Shown: piece after piece, positions 1-8,649 of the stretch
Position numbering within the stretch: position 1 is the stretch's first letter
Layout of the letters: every line of letters starts with the position of its first letter
The notes under the pieces: model-generated
What the model was told of the DNA's origin: nothing
Database searches by the model: none
What the model saw: only the letters and a program-made list of their open reading frames with translations
Source: Microbacterium azadirachtae
GTDB taxonomy: Bacteria; Actinomycetota; Actinomycetes; Actinomycetales; Microbacteriaceae
Assembly (NCBI RefSeq): GCF_000956505.1
Contig: NZ_JYIX01000017.1
Coordinates: 1-32,141, forward strand
Direction: 5' to 3'
DNA: 32,141 nt
Made by a program: the position numbers and the translations under genes

Positions 1-9
1 GACGAAGAG

Positions 10-879
10 TCAGACCAGGTGGGGGGAGACGGTGGCGGTGAAGGACTCGGCCGTCCGGCGCACGACCTCGGCGGGATCCTGCGCCCAGATGTCGGCGTTG
101 AAGATCTCCACCTCGATGTCGCGGTCGTAGCCGGTCGCGACCACGGCCTGCGTGAGCGAGGCGAAGTCGATGACGCCATCGCCCGGGTAGTGCCGGCTGA
201 GCAGCACGTCGGCGGGCAGCGGCGTCTTCCAGTCGCACACCTGGTAGGTCGCGATGCGCCCCTCGCGTCCGGCACGGGCGATCTGGTCGAGCACCTGCGG
301 ATCCCACCAGATGTGGAAGGTGTCGACCGCCGCGCCGACCACGGCCGGGTCGAAGTCGGCCGCGATGTCGAGCGCCTGCCCGAGCGTGGAGACGACGCAG
401 CGGTCGGATCCGAACATCGGGTGCAGCGGCTCGATCGCGAGGGTCACGCCCGCGGCGGCCGCGTCGGCCGACAGCTCGCCGATCGCGTCGCGCACCCGCT
501 CCCGCGCGCCGATCAGGTCGCGTGAGCCCTCGGGCAGCCCTCCGGCGACGAGCACGAGCACGGCGGTCGATCCCTCGGCCCCCGCGGCGGCGAGCGTCGC
601 GGTCTCCTCGATCGCGCGCCGGTTGTCGTCGAGAGCCGCGCGCCGCTCCAGCCCATCCGGCAGCGTGAAGAACCCTCCGCGGCAGTGCGTGGTGAAGCGC
701 AGCCCGGAGTCGGTGAGCATCCGCGTGGCGACGTCGAGGCCGACCTCGTTCACGGGCTCGCGCCACAGGCCGATGCCCTGCACGCCCGCCTCGGCGGTCA
801 CCCTGAGCGCGGTGGCCAGGTCGGCGTACTTGATCGTGGCCTGGTTGATCGAGAGACGGGGATCCACGACAGCGCTCAT
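10..879 (-). CDS. Sugar phosphate isomerase/epimerase family protein (xylose-isomerase-like TIM barrel)
   Basis: A 289-residue protein of the AP-endonuclease-2/xylose-isomerase-like TIM-barrel family, which isomerises or epimerises sugars and keto-sugars with a divalent metal. Candidate metal ligands are the Glu of AIEPLHP, the Asp and His of AVDTFHIWWDP, and the Glu near the C-terminus in VEIFN, in the order usual for the family. The ATG at 877-879 is chosen because it overlaps the stop of the upstream gene as ATGA, which implies translational coupling; a longer reading into that gene is unnecessary. It is the last visible gene of a three-gene minus-strand operon with a DUF993 protein and a Gfo/Idh/MocA dehydrogenase. 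No signal peptide is seen, so it is cytoplasmic. The substrate cannot be told from sequence. The stop lies 10 bases from the window edge, so further operon genes may follow outside. Confidence 0.85.
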   Translation of the reverse strand: MSAVVDPRLSINQATIKYADLATALRVTAEAGVQGIGLWREPVNEVGLDVATRMLTDSGLRFTTHCRGGFFTLPDGLERRAALDDNRRAIEETATLAAAGAEGSTAVLVLVAGGLPEGSRDLIGARERVRDAIGELSADAAAAGVTLAIEPLHPMFGSDRCVVSTLGQALDIAADFDPAVVGAAVDTFHIWWDPQVLDQIARAGREGRIATYQVCDWKTPLPADVLLSRHYPGDGVIDFASLTQAVVATGYDRDIEVEIFNADIWAQDPAEVVRRTAESFTATVSPHLV

Positions 880-2069
880 GCGTCCACTCCGTTCAGACGC
901 AGCATCCCGTGCCACCGTTCCCGCGCGAGCTCCGGATCCTCGAGGGCGAGAGACGCGTTCGCGAGCTCGACGATGCGGCTGAGGTGCGGCAGGCTGCGCG
1001 CGGAGTGCAGCCCGCCCACCATCTGGAACGCGGGCTGGTGCCCGTTCAGCCAGGCCAGGAACGCGACCCCGGTCTTGTAGTAGAACGTGGGCGCCGCGAA
1101 GACCTGCCTGCTGAGCTCCTCGGTCGGGCCCAGGATCTCGAGATAGCGGGCCGGATCCCCCGCGTCGAGCGCCTGGATCGCCGCCGAGGCGACCGGGGTG
1201 ATCGCCGCGAACGCGCCGAGCAGCGCGTCGGAGTGTCCTTCGTCTCGCTTCGCTCGCTCAGGAACCGAGTTCAGGCTGTCCCCGCCGATCAGCCCCACAT
1301 AGTTGAAGTCGTCGCCGGTGAACATCCGCACGCCCTCCGGAAGCTGCGCGCGCACTGTGATCTCGGACTCGGCGTTCAGCAGGCTCATCTTGACGCCCGC
1401 GACCTTGCCCGGGTTCTCGGCGATGATCCGCAGCAGCGTGCCGGACGCGTCGCGCCAGTCACCGGATCCGAAGTACCCCTCGAGCTGCGGGTCGAACGCG
1501 GTGCCGAGCCAGTGCAGCACGACCGGGGTGGTCGCCTGCTGCAGCACGGCGGCGTAGACGCGCAGGTAATCGGTGCGCGACTCCGCGACGCGGGCGAGGT
1601 GGCGCGAGGCCATGAGCACGGGACCCGCGCCCTGCTCCTCGGTGAAGTGCAGCTGCTCGACATAGGCGTCGATCACCCGCTGCAGCGGGATGCGCTCCTC
1701 GTCGACGTGGTCGGTGTTGACGCCGACGACGACGGATCCGCCCTCCTCCCGCGCGACCTCGGCACTGCGCGCGATGAGCTCGCGGGTGGCCGCCGCATCG
1801 AGCCCCATGTTGCGCTGCGCGGTGTCCATGGCGTCGGCGACGCCGAGGCCCCACGAGTACACGTTCCGGCGGAACGCGAGCGTGGCGTCCCAGTCGATGT
1901 CGGCCGGCCGCCCCGGGGTGTTGTCGGCATGCGCTTTGGGCACGACGTGCGCCGCGGCGTAGGCGACGCGGCTCTGCAGCGACGCGACAGGACGGGCGTA
2001 TGCGCCGGAGTCGTTCAGGGCGGCGTCGGAGGTCTCCCCCGAGGCCGCGAGGAGGCGGATCGTCGTCAT
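876..2069 (-). CDS. DUF993 family protein (dihydrodipicolinate synthase/aldolase-like)
   Basis: A 397-residue protein resembling the DUF993 group, annotated elsewhere as dihydrodipicolinate-synthase-like, a Schiff-base aldolase fold. Lys227 in GVKMS is the best candidate for the imine-forming lysine; the motifs TGDDFNY and PTFYYKTG are typical of the group as I remember it. The substrate is unknown; next to a dehydrogenase and an isomerase it probably cleaves a keto-sugar or keto-acid intermediate. Start ATG 2067-2069 follows the dehydrogenase stop by 8 bp, and its stop overlaps the next gene as ATGA. Odd feature: residues 269-278 (VPERAKRDEG) are encoded by a copy of the intergenic palindromic repeat seen at 12 kb and 22 kb, placed in frame between LIGGD and HSDALLGAF, where I recall homologs having a short loop. 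The reading frame stays intact, so the protein is probably made with an extra surface loop. Confidence 0.82.
   Translation of the reverse strand: MTTIRLLAASGETSDAALNDSGAYARPVASLQSRVAYAAAHVVPKAHADNTPGRPADIDWDATLAFRRNVYSWGLGVADAMDTAQRNMGLDAAATRELIARSAEVAREEGGSVVVGVNTDHVDEERIPLQRVIDAYVEQLHFTEEQGAGPVLMASRHLARVAESRTDYLRVYAAVLQQATTPVVLHWLGTAFDPQLEGYFGSGDWRDASGTLLRIIAENPGKVAGVKMSLLNAESEITVRAQLPEGVRMFTGDDFNYVGLIGGDSLNSVPERAKRDEGHSDALLGAFAAITPVASAAIQALDAGDPARYLEILGPTEELSRQVFAAPTFYYKTGVAFLAWLNGHQPAFQMVGGLHSARSLPHLSRIVELANASLALEDPELARERWHGMLRLNGVDA
1235..1266. repeat. Palindromic-repeat copy inside the DUF993 coding sequence
   Basis: The bases from GTCCTTCGTCTCGCTTCG through CGCTCAGGAACC match the repeat found between genes at 12022-12118 and 22106-22250. 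Here the repeat lies inside an open reading frame and encodes VPERAKRDEG in the minus-strand frame without shifting it. The same peptide string appears in non-coding frames of the intergenic copies, which shows the shared origin. Confidence 0.8.
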
Positions 2070-2077
2070 GGCCGGCC

Positions 2078-3241
2078 TCAGTCCAGGCTCAGCGCGGGCA
2101 GCGCGACCTTGCGACCCTCGGCGGAGGACTGCAGTCCCGCCTCTGCGAGCTGCACGCCCCTGGCACCCGCGAGCAGGTCGAACGCGTAGTCGGTGCCGAG
2201 CACGTAGGACGCGAGGTACTCCTCCCACTGCTGGCGGAAGCCGTTGAGGAACACGTCGTTCACGGGCACCTCGGCCCAGTCCGCGTCGTAGTCGTGCGCG
2301 TCGGCGAGGTCGGGGTTCCACACCGGCTTCGGGGTGGCGTTGCGGTGCTGGATCTTGGCGCCGAACAAGCCCACGACGGCGGATCCGTGCGTGCCGTCGA
2401 CCTGGAACTCGACCAGCTCGTCGCGGTTCACGCGCACGGTCCAGCTGGAGTTGATCTCGGCGACGATGCCTCCCTCGAGTTCGAAGATGCCGTACGCGGC
2501 GTCCTCGGCGGTGGCGGTGTAGGGCTCGCCGTTCTCGTCCCAGCGGTCCGCGATGTGCACCGCCGCCTGTGCGTAGACGCTCTTGACCTCGCCGAACAGG
2601 TTCTCCATCACGTAGTTCCAGTGCGGGAACATGTCGCTGATGATGCCGCCGCCGTCCTCGGTGCGGTAGTTCCAGCTGGGGCGCTGCGCGGGCTGCCAGT
2701 CGCCCTCGAACACCCAATAGCCGAACTCCCCGCGGACGGAGAGGATCCGTCCGAAGAAGCCGGAGTCGATGAGGCGCTTGAGCTTCTGCAGACCGGGAAG
2801 GTAGAGCTTGTCGTGCACGACGCCCGTCTTGACGCCGGCGGTCCGGGCGAGGCGGGCCAGTTCGAGCGCCTCCTCGACGGACTCCGCAGTCGGCTTCTCG
2901 GTGTAGATCGCTTTGCCCGCGGCGATGGCCTTGCGGATCGCGCTCGCACGCGCCTTGGTGACGAGGAAGTCGGCGTAGATCTCCCACTGCGGATCCGCGA
3001 GCGCGGCGTCGAGGTCGGTCGTCCAGTCCTCGATGCCGTGCTTGGCGGCGAGCTCGGCGAGCTTCTGCGCGCTGCGGCCGACGAGGATCGGCTTCACCGT
3101 GACGCGGCTGCCGTCGGGCAGCTCGATGCCGCCCTGCTCGCGGATCGCGAGGATCGAGCGCACCAGGTGCTGGCGGTAGCCCATGCGCCCGGAGACGCCG
3201 TTCATGATGATGCCGATCTCGCGGGTGTTCGTCTCGGACAC
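2078..3241 (-). CDS. Gfo/Idh/MocA family NAD(P)-dependent oxidoreductase
   Basis: A 387-residue cytoplasmic dehydrogenase of the Gfo/Idh/MocA family, which oxidises or reduces sugars and cyclitols with NAD(P). The N-terminal Rossmann fold begins at residue 8 with GIIMNGVSGRMG. The family EKP motif is in YTEKPTAE, where the Lys is usually catalytic, and the C-terminal alpha/beta substrate domain contains SWNYRTEDGGG and DMFPHWNYV. The start is GTG at 3239-3241, preceded by a clear AAGGAGAGG ribosome site about 6-7 bases upstream. It heads the operon with the DUF993 protein and the isomerase and sits about 125 bp downstream of a LacI-type operator. The set of three suggests oxidation of a sugar, isomerisation and carbon-carbon cleavage. 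The actual substrate (inositol-like, keto-glycoside or other) is not resolvable here. Confidence 0.88.
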   Translation of the reverse strand: MSETNTREIGIIMNGVSGRMGYRQHLVRSILAIREQGGIELPDGSRVTVKPILVGRSAQKLAELAAKHGIEDWTTDLDAALADPQWEIYADFLVTKARASAIRKAIAAGKAIYTEKPTAESVEEALELARLARTAGVKTGVVHDKLYLPGLQKLKRLIDSGFFGRILSVRGEFGYWVFEGDWQPAQRPSWNYRTEDGGGIISDMFPHWNYVMENLFGEVKSVYAQAAVHIADRWDENGEPYTATAEDAAYGIFELEGGIVAEINSSWTVRVNRDELVEFQVDGTHGSAVVGLFGAKIQHRNATPKPVWNPDLADAHDYDADWAEVPVNDVFLNGFRQQWEEYLASYVLGTDYAFDLLAGARGVQLAEAGLQSSAEGRKVALPALSLD

Positions 3242-3366
3242 GGTGTCCCCTCTCCTTGCCTCGGCGGCCCTCGTGGCCTCGCCGGTTGCGTGTGCGTGCG
3301 ATGTTGCTGGTGTCGCTGGTCTTGCTGTGGCTGCGCAGTTGCGGGCTCGCCCTTGCGTTGTTCGCG

Positions 3367-3390
3367 TTGGTAAGCGCTTTCCAAACTATG
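3367..3390 (-). promoter_or_regulatory. LacI-family operator and -10 box of the sugar-catabolic operon
   Basis: TTGGTAAGCGCTTTCCAA at 3367-3384 is an 18-bp palindrome with one mismatched pair and a central CG, the form bound by LacI-family regulators. On the minus strand a CATAGT -10-like box (3385-3390) abuts it, so a bound repressor would cover the transcription start. No convincing -35 is seen. Its half-site differs from the TGTTTACG site at galT, so the regulator is probably not the GalR-like protein nearby. Confidence 0.7.
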
Positions 3391-3453
3391 GTGACACGAG
3401 AATCCACCCGCCGCAAGGGGCCACGCACGGACTAGGTGCCGCCCTACTTCCGC

Positions 3454-3690
3454 GTCGTCCCCATCAGCGCACGCCATGGGGCCCGCTCACGGGGACGACT
3501 CGGAGGTGGGAGCACCCGGGGCACGGTGGGACCACCCCCACACATTCGGGGTCGTCCCCGTGAGCGCACGCCATAGGGTCCGCTCACGGGGACGACTCAG
3601 AGGTGGGAGCACCCGGGGCACGGTGGGACATCCCCCACTCTCGAGTCGTCCCCATCAGCGGACGCCGGAGGCTCCGCTCAGAGGGACGAC
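3454..3690. repeat. Three tandem hairpin repeats (about 95-bp period)
   Basis: Three 46-bp hairpins at 3454-3499, 3551-3596 and 3645-3690 are separated by near-identical 48-51 bp spacers (GAGGTGGGAGCACCCGGGG...). The middle copy has perfect 16-bp arms, GTCGTCCCCGTGAGCG and CGCTCACGGGGACGAC, around a 14-base loop; the outer copies carry mismatches such as ATCAGCG. They lie between the stop of the LacI gene and the promoter of the sugar operon, both minus strand, and may terminate lacI transcription or be a mobile palindrome family. The rest of 3242-3734 holds no gene. Confidence 0.85.
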
Positions 3691-3734
3691 TGAAAGCGGA
3701 GAGAGGAAAAGTGGAGAGAGGGAGAGCCGGGAGG

Positions 3735-4808
3735 CTAGGCGCTCGCTCGGCGGATCAGGGCAGGGGCGAGCAGGGCGGGGGCGAGCAGCGCGGGATCCGG
3801 AGCATCGCGGCCCTCGACGCGGTCGACGACGAGGCGCACGGCCAGCTCGCCGAGCGCGGCGAAGTCCTGCCGGATCGTGCTGAGCGGCGGACGGAACTCG
3901 GCGGCGTCGGCGATGTCGTCGAAGCCCAGGACGGCGACATCCTCGGGAACCGCGCGGCCGGCGTCGGCGAGCGCGCGCAACAGGCCGAGCGCCATCTGAT
4001 CGTTTGCGGCGAAGACCGCGGTGACCGTCGGATCGGCGGCGAGCACTCCGCCGCGATCGTGGCCCGATCCCGCACTCCAGTCCCCGCGCAGCGGATCCGG
4101 GATCCGGAGTCCCCGCGCCGCGAGCTCCTCCCGCCAGCCGCGCTCGCGCTCCGCGGCGGCGAACGAGCCCTCGGGCCCCGCGAGGTGATGCACGGTCGTC
4201 GCGCCCCGGTCGAGCAGGTGCGCGGTCGCTGCCCGGGCGCCCGCCGCGTGGTCCGTGCCGATGACGGCGAATCGCGGATCGGCGGGGGCGTCCACGACGA
4301 CGAGTGCGAGCCCGGCCGGATCCGCGTCGCGAGCAAGCACCGAGGCCTCGTTCAGCACGATCGCCCCGTCCACGCCCTGATCGTGCAACCGGTCGAAGGC
4401 CTCCGCGATCCGCCCCGCCGAGCCGAGCGTCACCACCGCGAGCGCGTACCCGCGCGCCTCTGCCGCCTCGGCGACGGCCTGGAGCAGCGCGGAGTTGCCG
4501 ACCGTGGCGAGAGTCTGCGCGACCACGCCGAGGGTCTCGGAGCGGCCGGTGCGGAGGGCCCGCGCAGCACGGTGCGGGCGATAGCCGAGTTCGGCCATGG
4601 CCTCCTCGACCCGCTCGCGCGTGGCCGGATCCACCCGCGGGCTGTCGTTCACGACCCGCGAGACCGTCTGCCCCGACACTCCGGCGCGCGCGGCGACCAT
4701 CGCCATGGACACGCGCCCGGTCGGCTTCGGTCCGCGACGCACGGGGGCGGACGGCGTCCCGCTCTCGACTCGCCGCAGCTCCTCGAGCCCGTCGTCGCGC
4801 TTCGGCAT
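3735..4808 (-). CDS. LacI family transcriptional regulator, probable galactose repressor (GalR-like)
   Basis: A 357-residue repressor. An N-terminal helix-turn-helix (about residues 33-85: VSMAMVAARAGVSGQTVSRV, then the hinge-helix region) is followed by a periplasmic-binding-protein-like sugar-sensing domain with VFAANDQMALGLL and VLGFDDIADAAEF, as in the LacI/GalR family. ATG 4806-4808 is preferred to the in-frame GTG at 4821-4823 because GAGAGG lies 7 bases before it. The gene is divergent from galT, and a palindrome TGTTTACGTGAACA lies between them over the galT start, which supports local control of the galactose genes. The C-terminus has a small internal duplication (ALLAPALLAPAL). The ligand, galactose or a derivative, is inferred from context only. 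Confidence 0.88.
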   Translation of the reverse strand: MPKRDDGLEELRRVESGTPSAPVRRGPKPTGRVSMAMVAARAGVSGQTVSRVVNDSPRVDPATRERVEEAMAELGYRPHRAARALRTGRSETLGVVAQTLATVGNSALLQAVAEAAEARGYALAVVTLGSAGRIAEAFDRLHDQGVDGAIVLNEASVLARDADPAGLALVVVDAPADPRFAVIGTDHAAGARAATAHLLDRGATTVHHLAGPEGSFAAAERERGWREELAARGLRIPDPLRGDWSAGSGHDRGGVLAADPTVTAVFAANDQMALGLLRALADAGRAVPEDVAVLGFDDIADAAEFRPPLSTIRQDFAALGELAVRLVVDRVEGRDAPDPALLAPALLAPALIRRASA

Positions 4809-4856
4809 CGGCCCGCCTCTCACCCGCCGGTCCCGCGTGTACCGACCTCAGGATTG

Positions 4857-4899
4857 TTGACGCTATCACGCCGCGTGCCCTATCGTGTTTACGTGAACA
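4857..4899 (+). promoter_or_regulatory. galT promoter with overlapping GalR/LacI-type operator
   Basis: A -35 TTGACG (4857-4862), an 18-bp spacer and a -10 TATCGT (4881-4886) lie just before galT. The 14-bp palindrome TGTTTACGTGAACA (4886-4899, one mismatched pair on each side, central CG) begins at the last base of the -10 box and covers the start codon, so binding would block RNA polymerase. The divergent LacI-family gene is the obvious candidate regulator. Confidence 0.72.
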
Positions 4900-6086
4900 T
4901 GGAAATCGCTCCCGAGTTCGTCGCAGCCGAGACCACCGCGCTCTCCGCCGGCGTGGTCAAGCGCGCCACGCACCTCGCCGACGGCCGTGACCTCATCTAC
5001 TACGACGACGCCGGATCCACCCTCCCCGCCGAGCGCTCGATCGACGCCCGCACGCTGGACCCGCGCCCGGATACCGCGACGATGCGGCAGGACGTGCTCA
5101 CCGGCGACTGGATCACGTTCGCCACGAAGCGCCAGACCCGGGTCATGATGCCGAGCGCGGACGCGGATCCGCTCGCGCCGCAGTCCGCGACGAATCCCTC
5201 AGAGGTGCCGTCGCGCTATGACGTGGCGGTGTTCGAGAACCGTTCCCCGTCGTTCGGTCCCGCCCTCGCCGAGGCTGCGGGTACCGCCCCGGAGGCAGTG
5301 GATCCGCCACGGGGCCTGGACGACCTCGAAGCGATCGGGCTTGAACGCACCCGCACCAGCGTGGGCCGGTGCGAGGTCGTGTGCTTCAGCCCAGAGCACG
5401 CCGGATCCTTCGGCACCCAGTCCGTCACCCGCGCGCGCACCGTGATCGAGGCCTGGGCCGACCGCACCGCGGCACTGAGCGCCCTGCCCGGCATCGAGCA
5501 GGTGTTCCCGTTCGAGAATCGCGGCGAGGCGATCGGCGTGACCCTCCCCCACCCGCACGGGCAGATCTACGCCTACCCCTACGTCACGCCGCGCACACAG
5601 CGGCTGCGCGAGAGCATCGCCCGCACCGGCGCCGACCTGTTCGAGCGGATCCTGGACGCCGAGCAGCGCTCCGAGCGCGTCGTCCTGCAGGGCGAGCACT
5701 GGACCGCGTACGTGCCGTTCGCCGCGCGCTGGCCGCTCGAGGTGCAGCTGCTGCCGCACCGCCACGTGCCCGACTTCTCCGCGCTGGACGACGCCGAGCG
5801 CGACGAGCTCGCCCCGCTCTACCTGAACCTGCTGCGCGGGGTGGATGCGCTCTACGAGACCCCCACCGCGTACATCGCCGCGTGGCATCAGGCGCCCGTG
5901 CACGTCGGACGCGACGGGATCCGGATGCGCCTCGAACTCACCAGCCCGCGCCGCGCCGCCGACAAGCTGAAGTTCCTGGCCGGATCCGAATCCGCGATGT
6001 CCGCGTGGACCGCGGAGATCCTCCCCGAGGACGCCGCCGCGCGCCTGAGGGACGCGATCGCGTCCGTCCCCACCCCGACCGCTTGA
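4893..6086 (+). CDS. galT: Galactose-1-phosphate uridylyltransferase
   Basis: Transfers UMP from UDP-glucose to galactose-1-phosphate in the cytoplasmic Leloir pathway. The 397-residue protein carries the HPHGQ active-site motif at about residues 220-224; the second His (222) is the UMP-carrying nucleophile in the family. The N-terminal RQDVLTGDWITFATKR and FENRSPSFGP blocks and the C-terminal VELLPHRH-like region (VQLLPHRHVPDF) also fit GalT. GTG 4893 is preferred because it lies 6 bases after the -10 box with no ribosome site, as for other leaderless genes here; ATG 4899 is the alternative. Odd: the zinc-binding CPxCP segment of classic GalT appears as DPLAP, so the structural metal site seems lost. 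It is followed by galK and galE in the same direction. Confidence 0.93.
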   Translation: MNMEIAPEFVAAETTALSAGVVKRATHLADGRDLIYYDDAGSTLPAERSIDARTLDPRPDTATMRQDVLTGDWITFATKRQTRVMMPSADADPLAPQSATNPSEVPSRYDVAVFENRSPSFGPALAEAAGTAPEAVDPPRGLDDLEAIGLERTRTSVGRCEVVCFSPEHAGSFGTQSVTRARTVIEAWADRTAALSALPGIEQVFPFENRGEAIGVTLPHPHGQIYAYPYVTPRTQRLRESIARTGADLFERILDAEQRSERVVLQGEHWTAYVPFAARWPLEVQLLPHRHVPDFSALDDAERDELAPLYLNLLRGVDALYETPTAYIAAWHQAPVHVGRDGIRMRLELTSPRRAADKLKFLAGSESAMSAWTAEILPEDAAARLRDAIASVPTPTA

Positions 6087-6099
6087 TCTGTTTGCTTTT

Positions 6100-6186
6100 C
6101 CGACCGTGTCCCCCTTTTGGCTCTGGAATCGGCACTTTCGCCGCCGAATATGGGACATGACCCCGCCAGAAGTGGGACACGGTCGG
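6100..6186. repeat. 87-bp inverted-repeat element between galT and galK
   Basis: Arms 6100-6121 (CCGACCGTGTCCCCCTTTTG...) and 6165-6186 are inverted copies matching at 19 of 22 positions, separated by 43 bp, starting 14 bp after the galT stop. No open reading frame fits inside. The GACCGTGTCCC ends resemble those of transposon relics or miniature elements, but no target duplication was found. It could also act as an attenuating hairpin inside the galactose operon. The interval 6187-6212 holds the galK ribosome site GAGGAG. Confidence 0.65.
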
Positions 6187-6212
6187 CAGACTGACCCTCC
6201 CGAGGAGACCCG

Positions 6213-7550
<1,338 letters not shown>

Positions 7551-7557
7551 GCGCGCC

Positions 7558-7598
7558 GGATCCGTCCCCGGGCCGGATCCGGATCCGCCCGGGGATCC
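7558..7598. other. Cluster of four GGATCC sites between galK and galE
   Basis: GGATCC occurs at 7558, 7575, 7581 and 7593, four times in 41 bp, just after the galK stop. The outer parts (GGATCCGTCCCCGGGC and GCCCGGGGATCC) can pair as a GC-rich hairpin, so the segment may act as a weak terminator or processing site. The rest of the gap to 7655 only shows the galE ribosome site GGAAGGAG. Confidence 0.6.
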
Positions 7599-7655
7599 CC
7601 CAGCGAAGCCCCGGAAGAATGAGACCCCGCGCATCCGCGTGGCGGAAGGAGACCC

Positions 7656-8633
7656 ATGTCCTGGCTTGTCACCGGCGGCGCCGGCTACATCGGATCGCAC
7701 GTCGTGCGCGCGCTCTCGGACGCCGGTCTTACGCCGGTCGTCCTGGACGATCTCTCCAGCGGAGTCGCCTCCTTCGTGCCCGAGGGCGCCGCCTTCGTGC
7801 GGGGCAGCATCCTGGACCGGGAGCTGGTCGAGAGCACGCTCCGCGACCACGAGGCGCAGGGCGTGATCCACGTCGCCGGCTACAAGTACGCCGGGGTCTC
7901 GGTGCAGCGGCCGCTGCACACGTACGCGCAGAACGTCGAGGGCACTCGCGTGATCCTCGAGGCGATGGCAGCCGCCGGCGTCGCGAACATCGTTTTCTCC
8001 TCGAGCGCCGCGGTGTTCGGCACGCCCGACGTGCCCCTCGTCGTGGAGGACACGGAGAAGCGTCCGGCGAGCCCCTACGGCGAGTCCAAGCTCATCGGCG
8101 AGTGGCTGCTGCGCGACGAGGCCGTCGCGACGGCCGGATCCGAGAACCCGCTCGTCCACACCTCGCTGCGCTACTTCAACGTGGTCGGATCCGCGGATCC
8201 GTCCGTCTACGACGTGAGCCCGCACAACCTCTTCCCGATCGTGTTCGAGAAGCTGCTCGCCGGCGAGACTCCGCGGATCAATGGCGGCGACTACGCCACC
8301 GAGGACGGCACGAACGTGCGCGACTACGTGCACGTCGACGACATCGCGCTCGCCCACGTCGCCGCGGCCCAGCGCATGATCGCGGGGCAGCCGATCGAGG
8401 CGGCGTACAACCTGGGATCCGGCGACGGGCTCTCGGTGCGCCAGATCATGGACGCGATGGCGCGCGTGACCGGCATCGCCTTCACGCCCGAGATCGGCCC
8501 GCGCCGCCCCGGCGACCCCGACCGCATCGTCGCGACCGGCGAGCTCGCCGCGCGCGACCTGGACTGGCGGATGCGTCACACGGTCGACGAGATGGTGCGC
8601 TCAGGCTGGGAGGCCCGCCGCAACGCCGGCTGA
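7656..8633 (+). CDS. galE: UDP-glucose 4-epimerase
   Basis: Interconverts UDP-galactose and UDP-glucose using tightly bound NAD, closing the Leloir pathway begun by GalK and GalT. The 325-residue short-chain dehydrogenase fold has the N-terminal GGAGYIGSH nucleotide loop (about residues 7-15), the FSSSAAVFG active-site serine region, and the catalytic Tyr141-x-x-x-Lys145 in SPYGESK. C-terminal epimerase blocks include DGTNVRDYVHVDDIA and YNLGSGDGLSVRQ. The ATG is 6-7 bases after GGAAGGAG. The length is close to the family norm of about 330-340 residues. It ends a same-strand series after galT and galK and converges on the GH3 gene across a repeat-filled gap. Confidence 0.95.
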   Translation: MSWLVTGGAGYIGSHVVRALSDAGLTPVVLDDLSSGVASFVPEGAAFVRGSILDRELVESTLRDHEAQGVIHVAGYKYAGVSVQRPLHTYAQNVEGTRVILEAMAAAGVANIVFSSSAAVFGTPDVPLVVEDTEKRPASPYGESKLIGEWLLRDEAVATAGSENPLVHTSLRYFNVVGSADPSVYDVSPHNLFPIVFEKLLAGETPRINGGDYATEDGTNVRDYVHVDDIALAHVAAAQRMIAGQPIEAAYNLGSGDGLSVRQIMDAMARVTGIAFTPEIGPRRPGDPDRIVATGELAARDLDWRMRHTVDEMVRSGWEARRNAG

Positions 8634-8649
8634 GCTCCGGACACTCCTC

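Noticed and set aside
876..3428. A single 850-residue protein joining the DUF993 frame upstream
   Set aside because: The upstream part is a shadow of the dehydrogenase gene; the ATG at 2067-2069 fits the expected protein start.
3603..4892. Upstream extension of the galT frame
   Set aside because: The open frame continues upstream antisense to the LacI gene, but the promoter at 4857-4886 and GalT homology place the start at 4893 or 4899.
6100..6186. An insertion sequence
   Set aside because: The element is 87 bp and has no transposase frame; no target-site duplication was identified.
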